64,000 nucleotides of DNA from Skeletonema tropicum. Taxonomy: Eukaryota; Bacillariophyta; Thalassiosirophyceae; Thalassiosirales; Thalassiosiraceae. Positions 52,702 to 62,681 of this stretch are shown piece after piece (positions within the stretch are counted from its first letter, which is position 1; every line of letters starts with the position of its first letter). A model generated the notes under the pieces. It saw only the letters and a list, made by a program, of their open reading frames with translations, made no database searches and was not told the origin of the DNA. The stretch spans positions 2,232,001-2,296,000 of the forward strand of contig CM074134.1 of assembly GCA_037178625.1 (NCBI GenBank), read 5' to 3'. Both the position numbers and the translations under genes were made by a program.

Positions 52702-53890
52702 ATGACGGTGTTCGGAAGCAAGCAAGCCCTCGTGACAGTGATGTCATTGTGTATGGCATCAACAAGTCAATCCTTCCGGCCATCAACAGTATCGCAACCT
52801 TTAATGTGCCAACGTGAATCAACCTGTCAAACGATAAATGCACCTTTCTTGACACAGCGCAGTTCGAGATCAACACTACTTTACGCTGAAAAAGAGGACA
52901 AGGTATCCTTGCTGGAACCAGGTAATTTCCCAACAATTATTGTCGAAGAACCACCACAGGATGATATTTACCAACAAGCAATCAAGCGGACGCTCCTCTG
53001 GGTCGGACTTGCAGTTGCATTTGGGACAGGTCTTGGCGTTATCGCTGGATCCGAAACATCCGAAGAGTTTTTTGCTGGGTATCTCGTGGAACAAAGTCTG
53101 AGTGTGGACAACCTTTTCGTATTCTTGCTACTTTTTGAGTACTTCAAGGTACCCCTCTCCAGTCAGGATCGTGTTTTGAACTGGGGAATTTATGGTGCGA
53201 TTGTAATGAGAGCATTGATGATAGGTGTTGGTGCAGCAGCCCTACAGAACTTTCATGCAATTCTTTTGGTGTTTGCTGGTATTTTGGTGTACAGTTCGGC
53301 AAAGACATTGATTCCGGAAGACGAAGATGAGGAAGAAGAAGATATGAGTGACAACACAATTGTCAAATTCAGTAGAAATCTGATCGATTCTACTGACGAA
53401 TTTGATGGGAGCAACTTCTTCACTGTGGTTGAAGGTGTGAAGAAGGCTACTCCATTATTCATTTGCATGATTGCCTTGGAAATAAGTGACGTCGTTTTTG
53501 CAGTTGATAGTATACCTGCTGTTTTTGGAGTTACCAATGTGAGTCCTTTGTATGCAGATGTATGTATGATTCTCTCAACTTCGTGTTCAATACATTTCTC
53601 AACACGGTGCGATGTTTCTACCTTAGAACCCCCTCGTCGTCTTTTCATCAAATATGTTTGCCATCATGGGGTTACGTAGTTTATACACAATCTTATCCAA
53701 AGCTGCTTCCGATTTGAAATACTTGGAACCAGCAGTTGGGATTGTACTTGGGTTTATCGGTTCAAAAATGATTGCTGAGTATTTTGGATATGAGATCCCA
53801 ACTGAGTATGCTCTGGGAGTTGTTGCTTTCTTCTTGTCAGGGGGAGTTGGTTTATCATTGATTGAAAAGAACAAAGAAGAGGAAGATTAA
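52702..53890 (+). CDS. TerC/Alx family membrane protein, probably plastid-targeted
   Basis: Exons 52702-53538 and 53627-53890, joined across an 88-bp phase-0 intron, encode 366 residues. The plant plastid TerC protein is needed for thylakoid membrane protein insertion. Bacterial relatives are linked to metal export. TerC signatures are EQSLSVDNLFVFLLLFEYFK, ATPLFICMIALEISDVVFAV, DSIPAVFGVTNNPLVVFSSN and MFAIMGLRSLYTIL, covering the two Asp-containing helices. An acidic loop (PEDEDEEEEDMSD) sits between halves. The N-terminus (MTVFGSKQALVTVMSLCMAS followed by TSQSFRP) fits a signal peptide plus transit peptide with cleavage before Phe. Seven or more helices are visible. Confidence 0.92.
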
Positions 53891-54304
53891 TCGGGGATAC
53901 TCCTAATAATAGATGGGATGAGAATTCTTTCTTGAACCAATCATTGTTAATGCAGTCGGAGTTGGTGACTTTGACTCAGGTGTAGCTAGCACACATACAT
54001 TCTCATAAGATACCTAGAGATTACTATTTGTTGGTATGGAATTTTTGACATTTGATTAAGCACGTCTTACAGACTTTTTGTCTGGATACAGGCGACAGAG
54101 GTACCCTGTTGATGAAAGTTGGTGCAATATGGAAATAGTTACAGCAATAGTAAATGTCTCTTAATCTGTTGCTAATGTAAAACAAAACCCCGAGTTTCAC
54201 AAATACAATACTCGTAATAACAACCCTTGACCAGCTCGCATGTTGAATCAGCTGGTCGTACAAAAATTCACAAGTAATAGAATAAACAAGACCCAAGGCA
54301 ACCG
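53891..54304. other. Convergent 3' intergenic region, nothing recognised
   Basis: 414 bp between the stop codons of TerC and the ubiquitin-fold gene. The 98-codon minus-strand frame at 54024-54320 overlaps the 3' end of the next gene and has no recognisable features, so I do not call it. Confidence 0.55.
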
Positions 54305-55003
54305 TCATAGGATTAAACAACTACACCCAGATGAAACTTCTGATCCTTCAGCCGCCATAACCGGATTGCTCCCCCCTCCTCTAGAAGATGACGATGCCAC
54401 CGAATTCTTTTTTGATGGACTTTTGACCTTCACTTCAGTTGTCTCCGGTCGAACAGCAACATTGACTGGAGTAGCATGAGTTTTGAACACAGGTATGCCA
54501 AGTGACTTCAGCGACTTTGAATCAGGCATCAGAATGCCCTTCCCCATACATATCAGCCGCACTCTATCCCCATCGCTGCATTCTGGTATATCATCTGGCC
54601 ACAGTGACAGCAATGCCCCCTTCACTTCTCCTACGGTGTCTGCGGGGGTGCAGTCAAGTATTACATGCAGTCCATCTCTATTGGCAAAAATGAATTTGAG
54701 CGTTATCTTGTTCGGATCGTGCACAAACGTCTTTGTCTGAGAAGGGAGCAGTAATGATTTTGTATCTTGGGGTGGCGCAGGCGACAATACAGTCTCTTGT
54801 GTCGTTACAGCTGCAGCTGGGCTATTATTGTCGCTACCGTCGCCGTTAGTACTACTTGACGCAACTGAATTCTCAGGTTGTGTCGATGTTGTGGTGGCGC
54901 CGTCCTCAATTTCACTCTTTGTTTCAGTAGCGCCAACTTCTGTCATGGTGATGGTCTCCTGATTCGTCTCAGCGTCGTTTACTAATGGTGAAGGTGGATC
55001 CAT
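54305..55003 (-). CDS. Membrane-anchored ubiquitin-fold protein (MUB/UBL3-like) with CaaX end
   Basis: A single exon encodes 232 residues. The C-terminus SGCSCLIL is a CaaX box (CLIL, Leu last, so geranylgeranylation is expected) with an extra Cys suitable for palmitoylation, as in MUB/UBL3. Residues about 97-185 resemble the MUB ubiquitin fold: ITLKFIFANRDGLHVILDCT, DTVGEVKGALLSLWPDDIPE, and VRLICMGKGILMPDSKSLKS. Family members are about 117 residues. Here an Asn/Thr/Ser/Glu-rich N-terminal extension of about 95 residues and a Ser/Lys linker before the box are added. MUB proteins dock at the plasma membrane and in plants recruit ubiquitin-conjugating enzymes. The modifying ICMT is encoded at 16.5-17.8 kb. 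Confidence 0.85.
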   Translation of the reverse strand: MDPPSPLVNDAETNQETITMTEVGATETKSEIEDGATTTSTQPENSVASSSTNGDGSDNNSPAAAVTTQETVLSPAPPQDTKSLLLPSQTKTFVHDPNKITLKFIFANRDGLHVILDCTPADTVGEVKGALLSLWPDDIPECSDGDRVRLICMGKGILMPDSKSLKSLGIPVFKTHATPVNVAVRPETTEVKVKSPSKKNSVASSSSRGGGSNPVMAAEGSEVSSGCSCLIL

Positions 55004-55404
55004 GTTGACAACGGTTCGAAAACTTTGAGAAGTGCACGGAAGTAATCTTTTCGCACGATCGTGCCGTTATGTATGAATTTCAATTGGTTGCAGCCCTCCT
55101 AAGTAGGTAAAATCACAAATAAAAAGATGGATGGAATAGCGAAGATATCAAGACGAGGTAGTATGTATTGCAATGACAAGACCCAGCCGTGTTTTCAAAG
55201 CAACCGCAAGAGAGTGCGTGGCAGGCTGGTATGAGCTTTACGTCCCTGCATGCGATAGCTACCTAGCTATGTAGCCGTTTTATTTCCCTGCCGCGCTGCG
55301 TAGTTGTTTGAATTGTTTTCGTTCCTTTTTGATGGTTTTCGTCGTACGTTTCTTTGTGCACGTCCTGTGATCAATCGTGCACTCAATGACCGGTATCCGG
55401 TATT
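55004..55404. other. Intergenic, nothing recognised
   Basis: This is the 5' flank of the ubiquitin-fold gene up to the target duplication of the second DNA element. No gene or repeat was seen. Confidence 0.5.
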
Positions 55405-55408
55405 ATTT

Positions 55409-57061
55409 TGGGTTCCCTCCTGGGGCCACTAATTAGCGGAAAAACCACTAATTAGTGGTCAGTTTACGATCTCCTACGACCCCCTTATAATCACTCAAAC
55501 GTTATCAAATTCAGGTGGCACCCTCTTCAATGTCTTGACAATGCGTACACCTATTATATCACGTGTTCCCTGGAGAGGGCCCAACCTATTAACGTTCAAA
55601 CACAAGCCTACTGACAAATTTGGCGAACAGCCGACGAGTTTTTTTCGGAAGTTTTGCAACTTCAACTTGGGGGTACGTAGGAATTGATATCAAAAATGTT
55701 GCCACCCGTAGAACTCACATTTCATCACACCATCACCATGGCGAAAGAGGCCCAGCATACGAGCCGTCGTATCTGCATTTAGTAGATGCTTTTACCCATC
55801 AGAAAGCATACCACAACAGTCACAATATGAGTGGCTAACCAGGTGGTCGAAGAAGAGCATCGAGATGGCCTGGATCCTACAACAATCATGCACAAACTTC
55901 ACCGGCAACCGGATGATGTCCCAACCACCATGCAAAGTTATTTGCAGTCGACATACGACGGTATTCTACTCGAAAACAACGATCCCTACCCAAAGCGGCC
56001 AACCTATCTACAGATGGGGACATGGAAAGCGGCCCATCTACCCAAGAGAGTTCGTTTTGGTTAGCATCTCACATGAATTGAAGCGACGGGGATGCGATGA
56101 TGACGATTTATCGACACAAATATAATGGCAATATTCAATAATTATTCGACAAATCAACCGCTTTAAATGGAATAAAAACAAAGACAGCATCATATGATAT
56201 TAATTATAGGAATATTGTTGGTGGAATGGTCCAAATTAATGACAGGGCGGCTGCAGGTGATGCCAGGTTGTGGTGTAGCGCATTTTTTCCAAAAAAAAAT
56301 TGGCATCCATCAGCACCAAATCACCACTCTATGATGTATGTTTGGCCAATAAGTAATGCAAATCCGATGGTGATCTCTTGCACAGCGACCACAACGACAT
56401 TAATGTACACGACGATATCCTTTGATTGGCTGTTATCTCCGCTAAACCTGCGCCTACACCTCATTTCAGCAGAATTTGCGCTAATTTGCGCCCTTCTCGT
56501 GTCAAGATATCGCATACTAGAGTTGAGAATTCTCCACCCCAACGTGATTTTCGTCGTCAATCAGCCAAGTAAATGTTAGAACAACATCATATGCAGTGCA
56601 GGAAAGCTTCCTGCTCTCCTATTCGCCCCAACAGGCGAGCTAGACGGTCAAGCCCGTGCTTGAATTCAAGCCAGATTTTACAAAATGTCGGCAGAAGGTT
56701 GGCACACAGTACATCAAGGATAGGCGTGCCACATGCCGCATAGAGGTCAAAACCTACTCCACATATCATAAGAAGGTTCCCATGTGCACTGTTTGTTGGG
56801 GGAAGCATAAACAATTACACAACAACACATAATTCTCGACCACTAATTAGTGGTCACTAAAATAGCGATTTTATGGTGTGTGTTTAGCTATCTCTGCTTC
56901 TATTAGGACGTTTTTATTCCGGATTTTTAGGTTTGAACTCTGTTATAGAGGTCTTTGGTGGTATGTTCCTTGATTGGGAGGTATTGGGAGGTGTTAGAAT
57001 GTCCTCTAACTACCGCCTACGTATGACCACTAATTAGTGGTTTTGGCCAGGAGGGAACCCA
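55409..57061. mobile_element. 1653-bp non-autonomous DNA element, copy 2
   Basis: It has the same TIRs (TGGGTTCCCTCCTGG) and the same length as the copy at 40871-42523. It is flanked by ATTT at 55405-55408 and 57062-57065, a second independent 4-bp target duplication. About 1.45 kb is almost identical to copy 1, with about six differences noticed. The final 150 bp differ at about 19 positions. Subterminal palindromes are intact, including ACCACTAATTAGTGGT near the left end where copy 1 has a mutation. Confidence 0.92.
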
Positions 57062-57065
57062 ATTT

Positions 57066-57400
57066 GTACGCATTATGGACAAATTAGGCCAAATAATACG
57101 AATACGTACGAAATATGTGCCCCAAAAATTTTTAAATTTTTTTTGCGGTGCTCCTTCAGAAATCAAAAATGACGGAACGCGAAAAGCAAGAACCTTTATT
57201 GAACAATTGAATATCTCAGGTTGATTGTGGTGAATGCAAGGAGAGGACTGAATTTCTTCGCACCAATGGGATCGAGTTCATTAACAGCGCCATAGAATTG
57301 TATTATTAATTATTATTCGATACTCATTCGATTCTCAATAAGGAATCGTAGCTTAGTCGTCGTCCGTTCGAAATAAAAGGGACGACGGAGGAAAAACGAT
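57066..57400. other. 5' flank of the GRK-like kinase gene
   Basis: No gene. The last 45 bp contain GTCGTCGTCCGTTCG followed by GGGACGACGGAGG, a weak inverted repeat just before the ATG. The DNA element separates this flank from whatever lay upstream. Confidence 0.5.
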
Positions 57401-59646
57401 ATGGAGGAGCTCCAAGATGCAATCGAGGACGCTCAGTACGTCAATGCAATCTCCTCCGTCGAAGACGGTCCGCGACCAGTGTTACCTTGGGAAATTCCAA
57501 CAGAGGAACAATTAGAGCCTTGGAAAGAGGCAAAGAAAAAAGCTGGAGGGCTCGAATACGAATGGACTCTTTCTTATCCTTTGGGGTTCTTCTTATTCTC
57601 GGCATACTTGAAAGAAAAGTGCGATGATTATGTACTCATTAATTTCATGGAGGAGGTTGCTAGATGGAAAACCACACAGGGCAGATTTCGTGCGGAGAAG
57701 ACGTCATTTATTGCGTCTAATTATTTACTCTCCCCGAAGATTGATGTGAAAGATAATTCGGCCTCGGCGCAAACTCATGCTACCTCGGAAGAATCCACCA
57801 CTACTGCAGGGGAGGGTGAGGCAACACCCGAAGCAGCAGCATCAGCAGAAGCGGCGGATGTGCCTAAATTTGAGCTCCCACCAAAGACAGAAATCAGTGA
57901 ATATGATTTGTGCAGGGAGCCTGTAGATTTGTCAGCAGAGGAACGGAAGGATTTATGTGCGAAAAACACGGATCCAACCAAAAATTGCATTGCAGTTGGT
58001 GGGGAAGTTCTTCAGAACATATTGGCAAAGATGGACAAGCTTAGAAATGCTCCGGGGTATGATTCCATGCCGACTTTTTCGTGTCACGGAGGAGATAGTG
58101 ATGGGAATTCCAGTTCGGACGATAATCCGTCCAGTGACTCTTCTTCCAAGTCCAGCGAACGAAGACGGATGCTCTCGTTGATATCGAATGATTTGCCAGA
58201 CAACTTGTTTGACAGTGCTGAAATTATTGTTTCAGAGCAGGTTCGAAAGAAGTATTGGGCTAAATTTGAAGGATCGGAATATTACACTAAGATGCTCAAC
58301 TTTTTATGGTTTCAAGACAGGAAGGTTGTGGAAGAGGACTTCTTTGTTATGCGAGTGTTGGGCCGAGGGGGGTTCGGACTTGTCACTGGTAAGTTGTTTA
58401 TGGCGATCATTTGTGAAGAACACTTGTTTTAATATAATACTGACAATAGCACCTCTCCTTCTTTCTATTCTGTCAGCATGCAAGAAGGGCACATCCGGAA
58501 AGCTCTACGCTATGAAAGTTATGAATAAAAAGCGTATCAAAATCAAAAAGGCGGAAAAGTTGGCTCTCAGCGAACAAAAGTGTCTCGCAGATGTGGACAG
58601 TCCATTTGTTGTCAAACTCAGTTATTCTTTTCAGTCAAAGACGGATGTGTTCCTAATCCTTGATCTGATGACGGGGGGAGATTTGAGCTTTCATCTCAGT
58701 ATGAAGGGGCGATTCCCTATGAAAGAGTGTTTGTATTATGGTGCAAGGATAATGCTCGGTCTTCAGGCGTTGCATGATCGTGGCTACGTATATCGAGACT
58801 TGAAACCAGAGAATTGCCTCATGGGGGAAGACGGGCGTGTGAAATTGACTGATCTTGGTCTCGCTACGAAAGTAACCCCAACGCTGAGCGGTGCTGCAGG
58901 CACAAGAGGGTATTGGGCACCAGAAATGCTCAAGAGGGATAAGAATGGAAAGCGAATGACTTATGACCAGATGGTGGACTGGTTCAGCTTTGGTTGCTGC
59001 TTGGCCGAGTTCATTTCTGGTACAAATCCATTCAGGTCTGAACCAGCCTTAAACTTTGGTCTTGGGAAGGGGAAGAAGTCAAAGGTAAGAAATGACCTGT
59101 TATTGTTTGCCGCGCTGATGGTTTGGTGTAAGCTATTCAGAAGACATTTTGACCCACGATGATTTGTATTCACATTACTTCTTCTTTACTTAGGAAAAGG
59201 CAATTGATTACGCCACACTTGAGATGACTCCTCAATTTGACCCCAGCTTATTCAGCGAAGATGCTGCTGACATTTGCCTACGACTGTTAGATAAAAACCC
59301 AAAGACTCGACTTGGATCTAACGGATGCAAAGAAATCATGTCTCATCCGTGGTTTAGTGAAGTCAAATGGGAGTCAATAATATCTGATAGACAAAAACCG
59401 CCCTTCATACCCCCGAAAGATGTGAATGCTGCAGCACAAAGTGAAATCGGCACATTTGCAGAAGACAAAACATTCCATGAAACCGTCTTGGATGAAAAGG
59501 ACGAGGCGGTCTACAAAAATTGGGACTTCACCAGCACCAAAGCTTTTGAGGCGGAGGTTCTTGAGTTCCTTATTTACGAACGGGAAACTGGCGAGCCTCT
59601 TCTGCCGATTCAAGTGAATACATCTTGCTGTTGCACAGTGCTGTAA
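57401..59646 (+). CDS. G-protein-coupled-receptor-kinase-like AGC kinase with RH domain and CaaX end
   Basis: Exons 57401-58388, 58477-59084 and 59194-59646, with introns of 88 and 109 bp, encode 682 residues. The N-terminal part has an RGS-homology half (YPLGFFLFSAYLKEKCDDYV, NFMEEVARWKT). A Ser/Ala-rich insert of about 150 residues follows. The terminal RH helices are FDSAEIIVSEQVRKKYWAKF then EYYTKMLNFLWFQDRKVVEE. The kinase starts at VLGRGGFGLVTA near 317, with YAMKVMNKKRIK (Lys), MTGGDLSFHL, YVYRDLKPEN, LTDLGLA (DLG instead of DFG, as in animal GRKs), GTRGYWAPEML and an AGC tail (EDKTFHETVL). The end CCCTVL is a CaaX box preceded by Cys, recalling GRK1/GRK7. Animal GRKs phosphorylate activated receptors; the substrate here is unknown. 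Confidence 0.93.
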
Positions 59647-59804
59647 TGTTTGTGATTGTATATGTCTATGTCTCCTACCTGACGGTAAATTAGGAGATAA
59701 AGTTTGAGATTAATTCTCTAAAAATGCTTAATGCTTAGAGATAAAGTTTCATACTTAGAATATTAGGTCAGTGCACGTCACTGTTTATCTACCAAGTACA
59801 ATCT

Positions 59805-62325
59805 TTACCATCTTCCCCTCCCCCTGTAGCCCCTTCCGCCTCCTCTGAAATTACCTCTCCCTCTCCCGCCCCTATAAACGTCGCCACGTCCACCATCGTA
59901 ACCGCCGAACCTTCCTCGCCCCCCTCCTTGAAAATGAGGATTAGGACCTCGTCCTTGATAATGAGGATTGCCTCTTCCTCCATAATTGTCTCGTTGCCCA
60001 CCGCCCCAACCTCCTTGATTCATTTCCTGATGCTGATGCATACCGCCATCATCCATTTGATTGAAATCCCTTTTCCTATTCCAGTCATTGTTGCCACGAC
60101 CAAAGTTATGGTGTCCTCTACCCCTACCACCTCCATAGTGGTTATCAGGATAGTTTCCTCCAGGAGGGCCTCTTCCCATCATCGGAGCCCTCCTTGGGGG
60201 TGGGGGTGGAGGCACATTGTCCTGACGAGGGAATTTGGTGGGAGAAGGACCTGTAGATGCCCCGGCAGGACCGAGCATGTATCCGGCGGGGGGTCCTCGA
60301 CGCTTCGGTGCCTCGTTTCTTCTCCGATTGCTCGTGGGCGCGGTGTTATTAGAGAGGTTATGAGACGAGTCGTTCGTCTCGTGTTGCTCTTTTGAAGAAT
60401 CATCAGTGCGAGTAGCAGGCTTACTGTTATTTTCTGGCACTTCGTTGGTAGCTGTCCCAGAGTCATCTTCCTTCTTCGTCACACCGGCAACTTCATCTTC
60501 AGACTTCTTCTCGTTAGATGATGGTTCAATCGGATCGGTGGCACTGGAAACGGTAGCGTCCGTTGTTTCCGTTTTAGTATTATTATTATCATCAACTTTA
60601 TCTCCACTGGACTTTGGAGCTTCAGATTCAATAGTCATAGGTTCATCAGTCATGTTCTCATCCTCTTCCTCGACACCATCCTCGGCGACATCGAAAACGT
60701 CTCCACCGAAGTCATCCCCTCCACCAAAGAGATCATCTTCTTGACTCTTTTTCCCACCACCAGCTTTTGCTGCTGTCTTTCGTGTCAAGAGGGTTCCACC
60801 TTCACCAGCATCCCCCTCAAAAACGTTACTCTCCTCCTTCTCCTTCGCCAAGGCATTTCGCTTCTCTTCTTCTGCCTCCTCAGCTTCAAGTTGTTTCTCA
60901 ATTTGATCCATCTGTTGCATGATATCCTCCACGAAAAGTTCCGCAGCCTTGCGCAAACCAACATTGGGGAACAAATCATCCGGACTCACACCCTCGGTCC
61001 CTGTTAATGGACATTTGAATCCGTTTTTGGCAAGGGCATCACGGATACAAGACTCACATGTTGGACGGCCCTCTGGATCCCCTACGTGACGTGAGAGTTA
61101 AGTTAATATGAGTTAGATGTGTGTAGTTATTCATAAATGATGATATATTATTCAAACGATAAAGACAAGAAGTAAACTGTATCAAATAAAACGACGACGT
61201 CCCCCCCATGACAATACTATATAGTAACACGATTAACAAAGAAGACAACAACAACAACTCACAAGGAATCAACATGGCATTCTTAACAACCGAATGACAA
61301 ATCCCACACTGCAAATGTTCCGGAATCGACGTCGCAGTTAGTTTTAATGCATAGTCCAAATCACGACGTTTGCCCGCCGAATCCCCCATGGATTGCCCTC
61401 CCGCACGATTAATGAGGGCTTGGAATACGTGTTGGTTTGGATTTAATTGGGATGCCAATCCACCACCAGCCTCGCCATTTTCGGCATCACCAGAGGATAG
61501 TTCGGTAGCTTCCCCTTCAGCTGGAGTAGGTGTTGGAGCATTTAGACTCAAGAATGTACGTGGGATACCAGTGGTTGTTTTCTTCTTTGGTAATTCCTGT
61601 TGACGTAATTCTGGATCGGCATTTGGTCTCGAAGGACGTTGTGGTTGCCCTTGCCCCTGCTGCATCATCATGTGAGGAGGTGGTTTGCCAAATTGTGGTG
61701 GTCCACCTCCTCTACCATTGTTATTTGGTCCTCCCCCTCCGGCAACATAAGATTTGATAGGTCCACCAGACGACGAAGAAGCCCCTGCTGCACCTGATGA
61801 TGATGATCCATAAACGGAAGCTGCCTGATCTGTGACAGCCTTGAGTGCCTCTAATTCGGCACTCTCATCCACCACCCCTACTGCAGTAGTTGCTGCTGCC
61901 TGCGGCACATCCTGATCGACAAATTCATCTTCTTCTACTCTATCATGACTACGTATTGTATAAAAATCACTCCTTGCCACATTATTATTCGAAGGCTGAC
62001 TAGTAGTATAACCACTCCCCCCTCCTCCCTGCTGAGCAGCAGCCATCCGATGCAACAACCCCATATTCCGTTCAGTCGCCACCCTCCTCACTACAATCCT
62101 CGTCCCCCGTGGCAATATCATCATATCATCACTATACTCCTCATTCGTTGTGGCATTTTGGATGGCAAAATCAAAATCGAGCGAGCCAGTCGTCGTGTTC
62201 CGATCGAGTTTTTTGGCCTTGACGATGGCACGTTTGATGTCGATGAGGCGGGCGGATGTGCCCGGGAGGGGGAGGGATTCGAAGTTGGTTCCGGAGCGGA
62301 ATTTGTAGAGGATTGTGGATGACAT
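59805..62325 (-). CDS. RBBP6/Mpe1-like DWNN-domain U-box ubiquitin ligase
   Basis: Minus-strand exons 61263-62325 and 59805-61081 (181-bp intron, phase 1) encode 779 residues. The N-terminal DWNN ubiquitin-like domain is clear: TILYKFRSGTNFESLPLPGT, DIKRAIVKAKKLDRNTT, DLDFAIQNA-type spacing, and LPRGTRIVVRRV. A long Gly/Pro-rich linker follows. A RING/U-box joins across the intron: LQCGICHSVVKNAMLIPWDP, TCESCIRDALAKNGFKCP, VSPDDLFPNVGLRKAAELF. The second-last Cys pair is incomplete (CPLT), so U-box-like. Acidic then RGG-rich regions close the protein (GGRGRGNFRGGGRGYRGRGR). The CCHC zinc knuckle usual between DWNN and RING was not seen. Family roles are pre-mRNA 3'-end processing and p53/Rb binding in animals. 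Confidence 0.92.
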
Positions 62326-62681
62326 CTTCGCTTAGACGGTGATGGTGATGGTGATTGTGGTGATGTTCTACGGTGCTGTTCGGCGACGGGTCCAGTCGCC
62401 ATGGTTTTTGTGGATTTTTTTCCATGATCGATGATCGACGATGGAGGGAGCCAGTTTGGCGGGAAATTAGAGTGGTGGGTGGGCCGTGGGCGGCGAGATA
62501 CAATCGGGGGCTGGCTTCGATTTGATGGAACAATAGAACACAATAGATCACGATCGAACGTTTGCTAGATGCAAAAAATTCTGATGAAGTCTGATGTCCG
62601 GAAAAAATGTGTGCACCATCTTTATTGCACAATGCACTGACATACTGACACTGATGATGCTGAGGAAGTTCAGTAGTTATT
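62326..62681. other. Divergent promoter region of the DWNN ligase and monooxygenase genes
   Basis: 356 bp between two start codons pointing apart. It contains an E2F-type site (listed separately) and no gene. Confidence 0.6.
62455..62466. promoter_or_regulatory. E2F/DP-type site TTTGGCGGGAAA
   Basis: TTTGGCGGGAAA fits the E2F consensus from both strands. It lies 130 bp upstream of the DWNN ligase start and 216 bp upstream of the monooxygenase start. Cell-cycle control of the ligase gene is a plausible inference. Confidence 0.5.

Noticed and set aside
54024..54320. 98-codon minus-strand frame beside TerC
   Set aside because: It overlaps the end of the ubiquitin-fold gene and shows no family features or upstream promoter.
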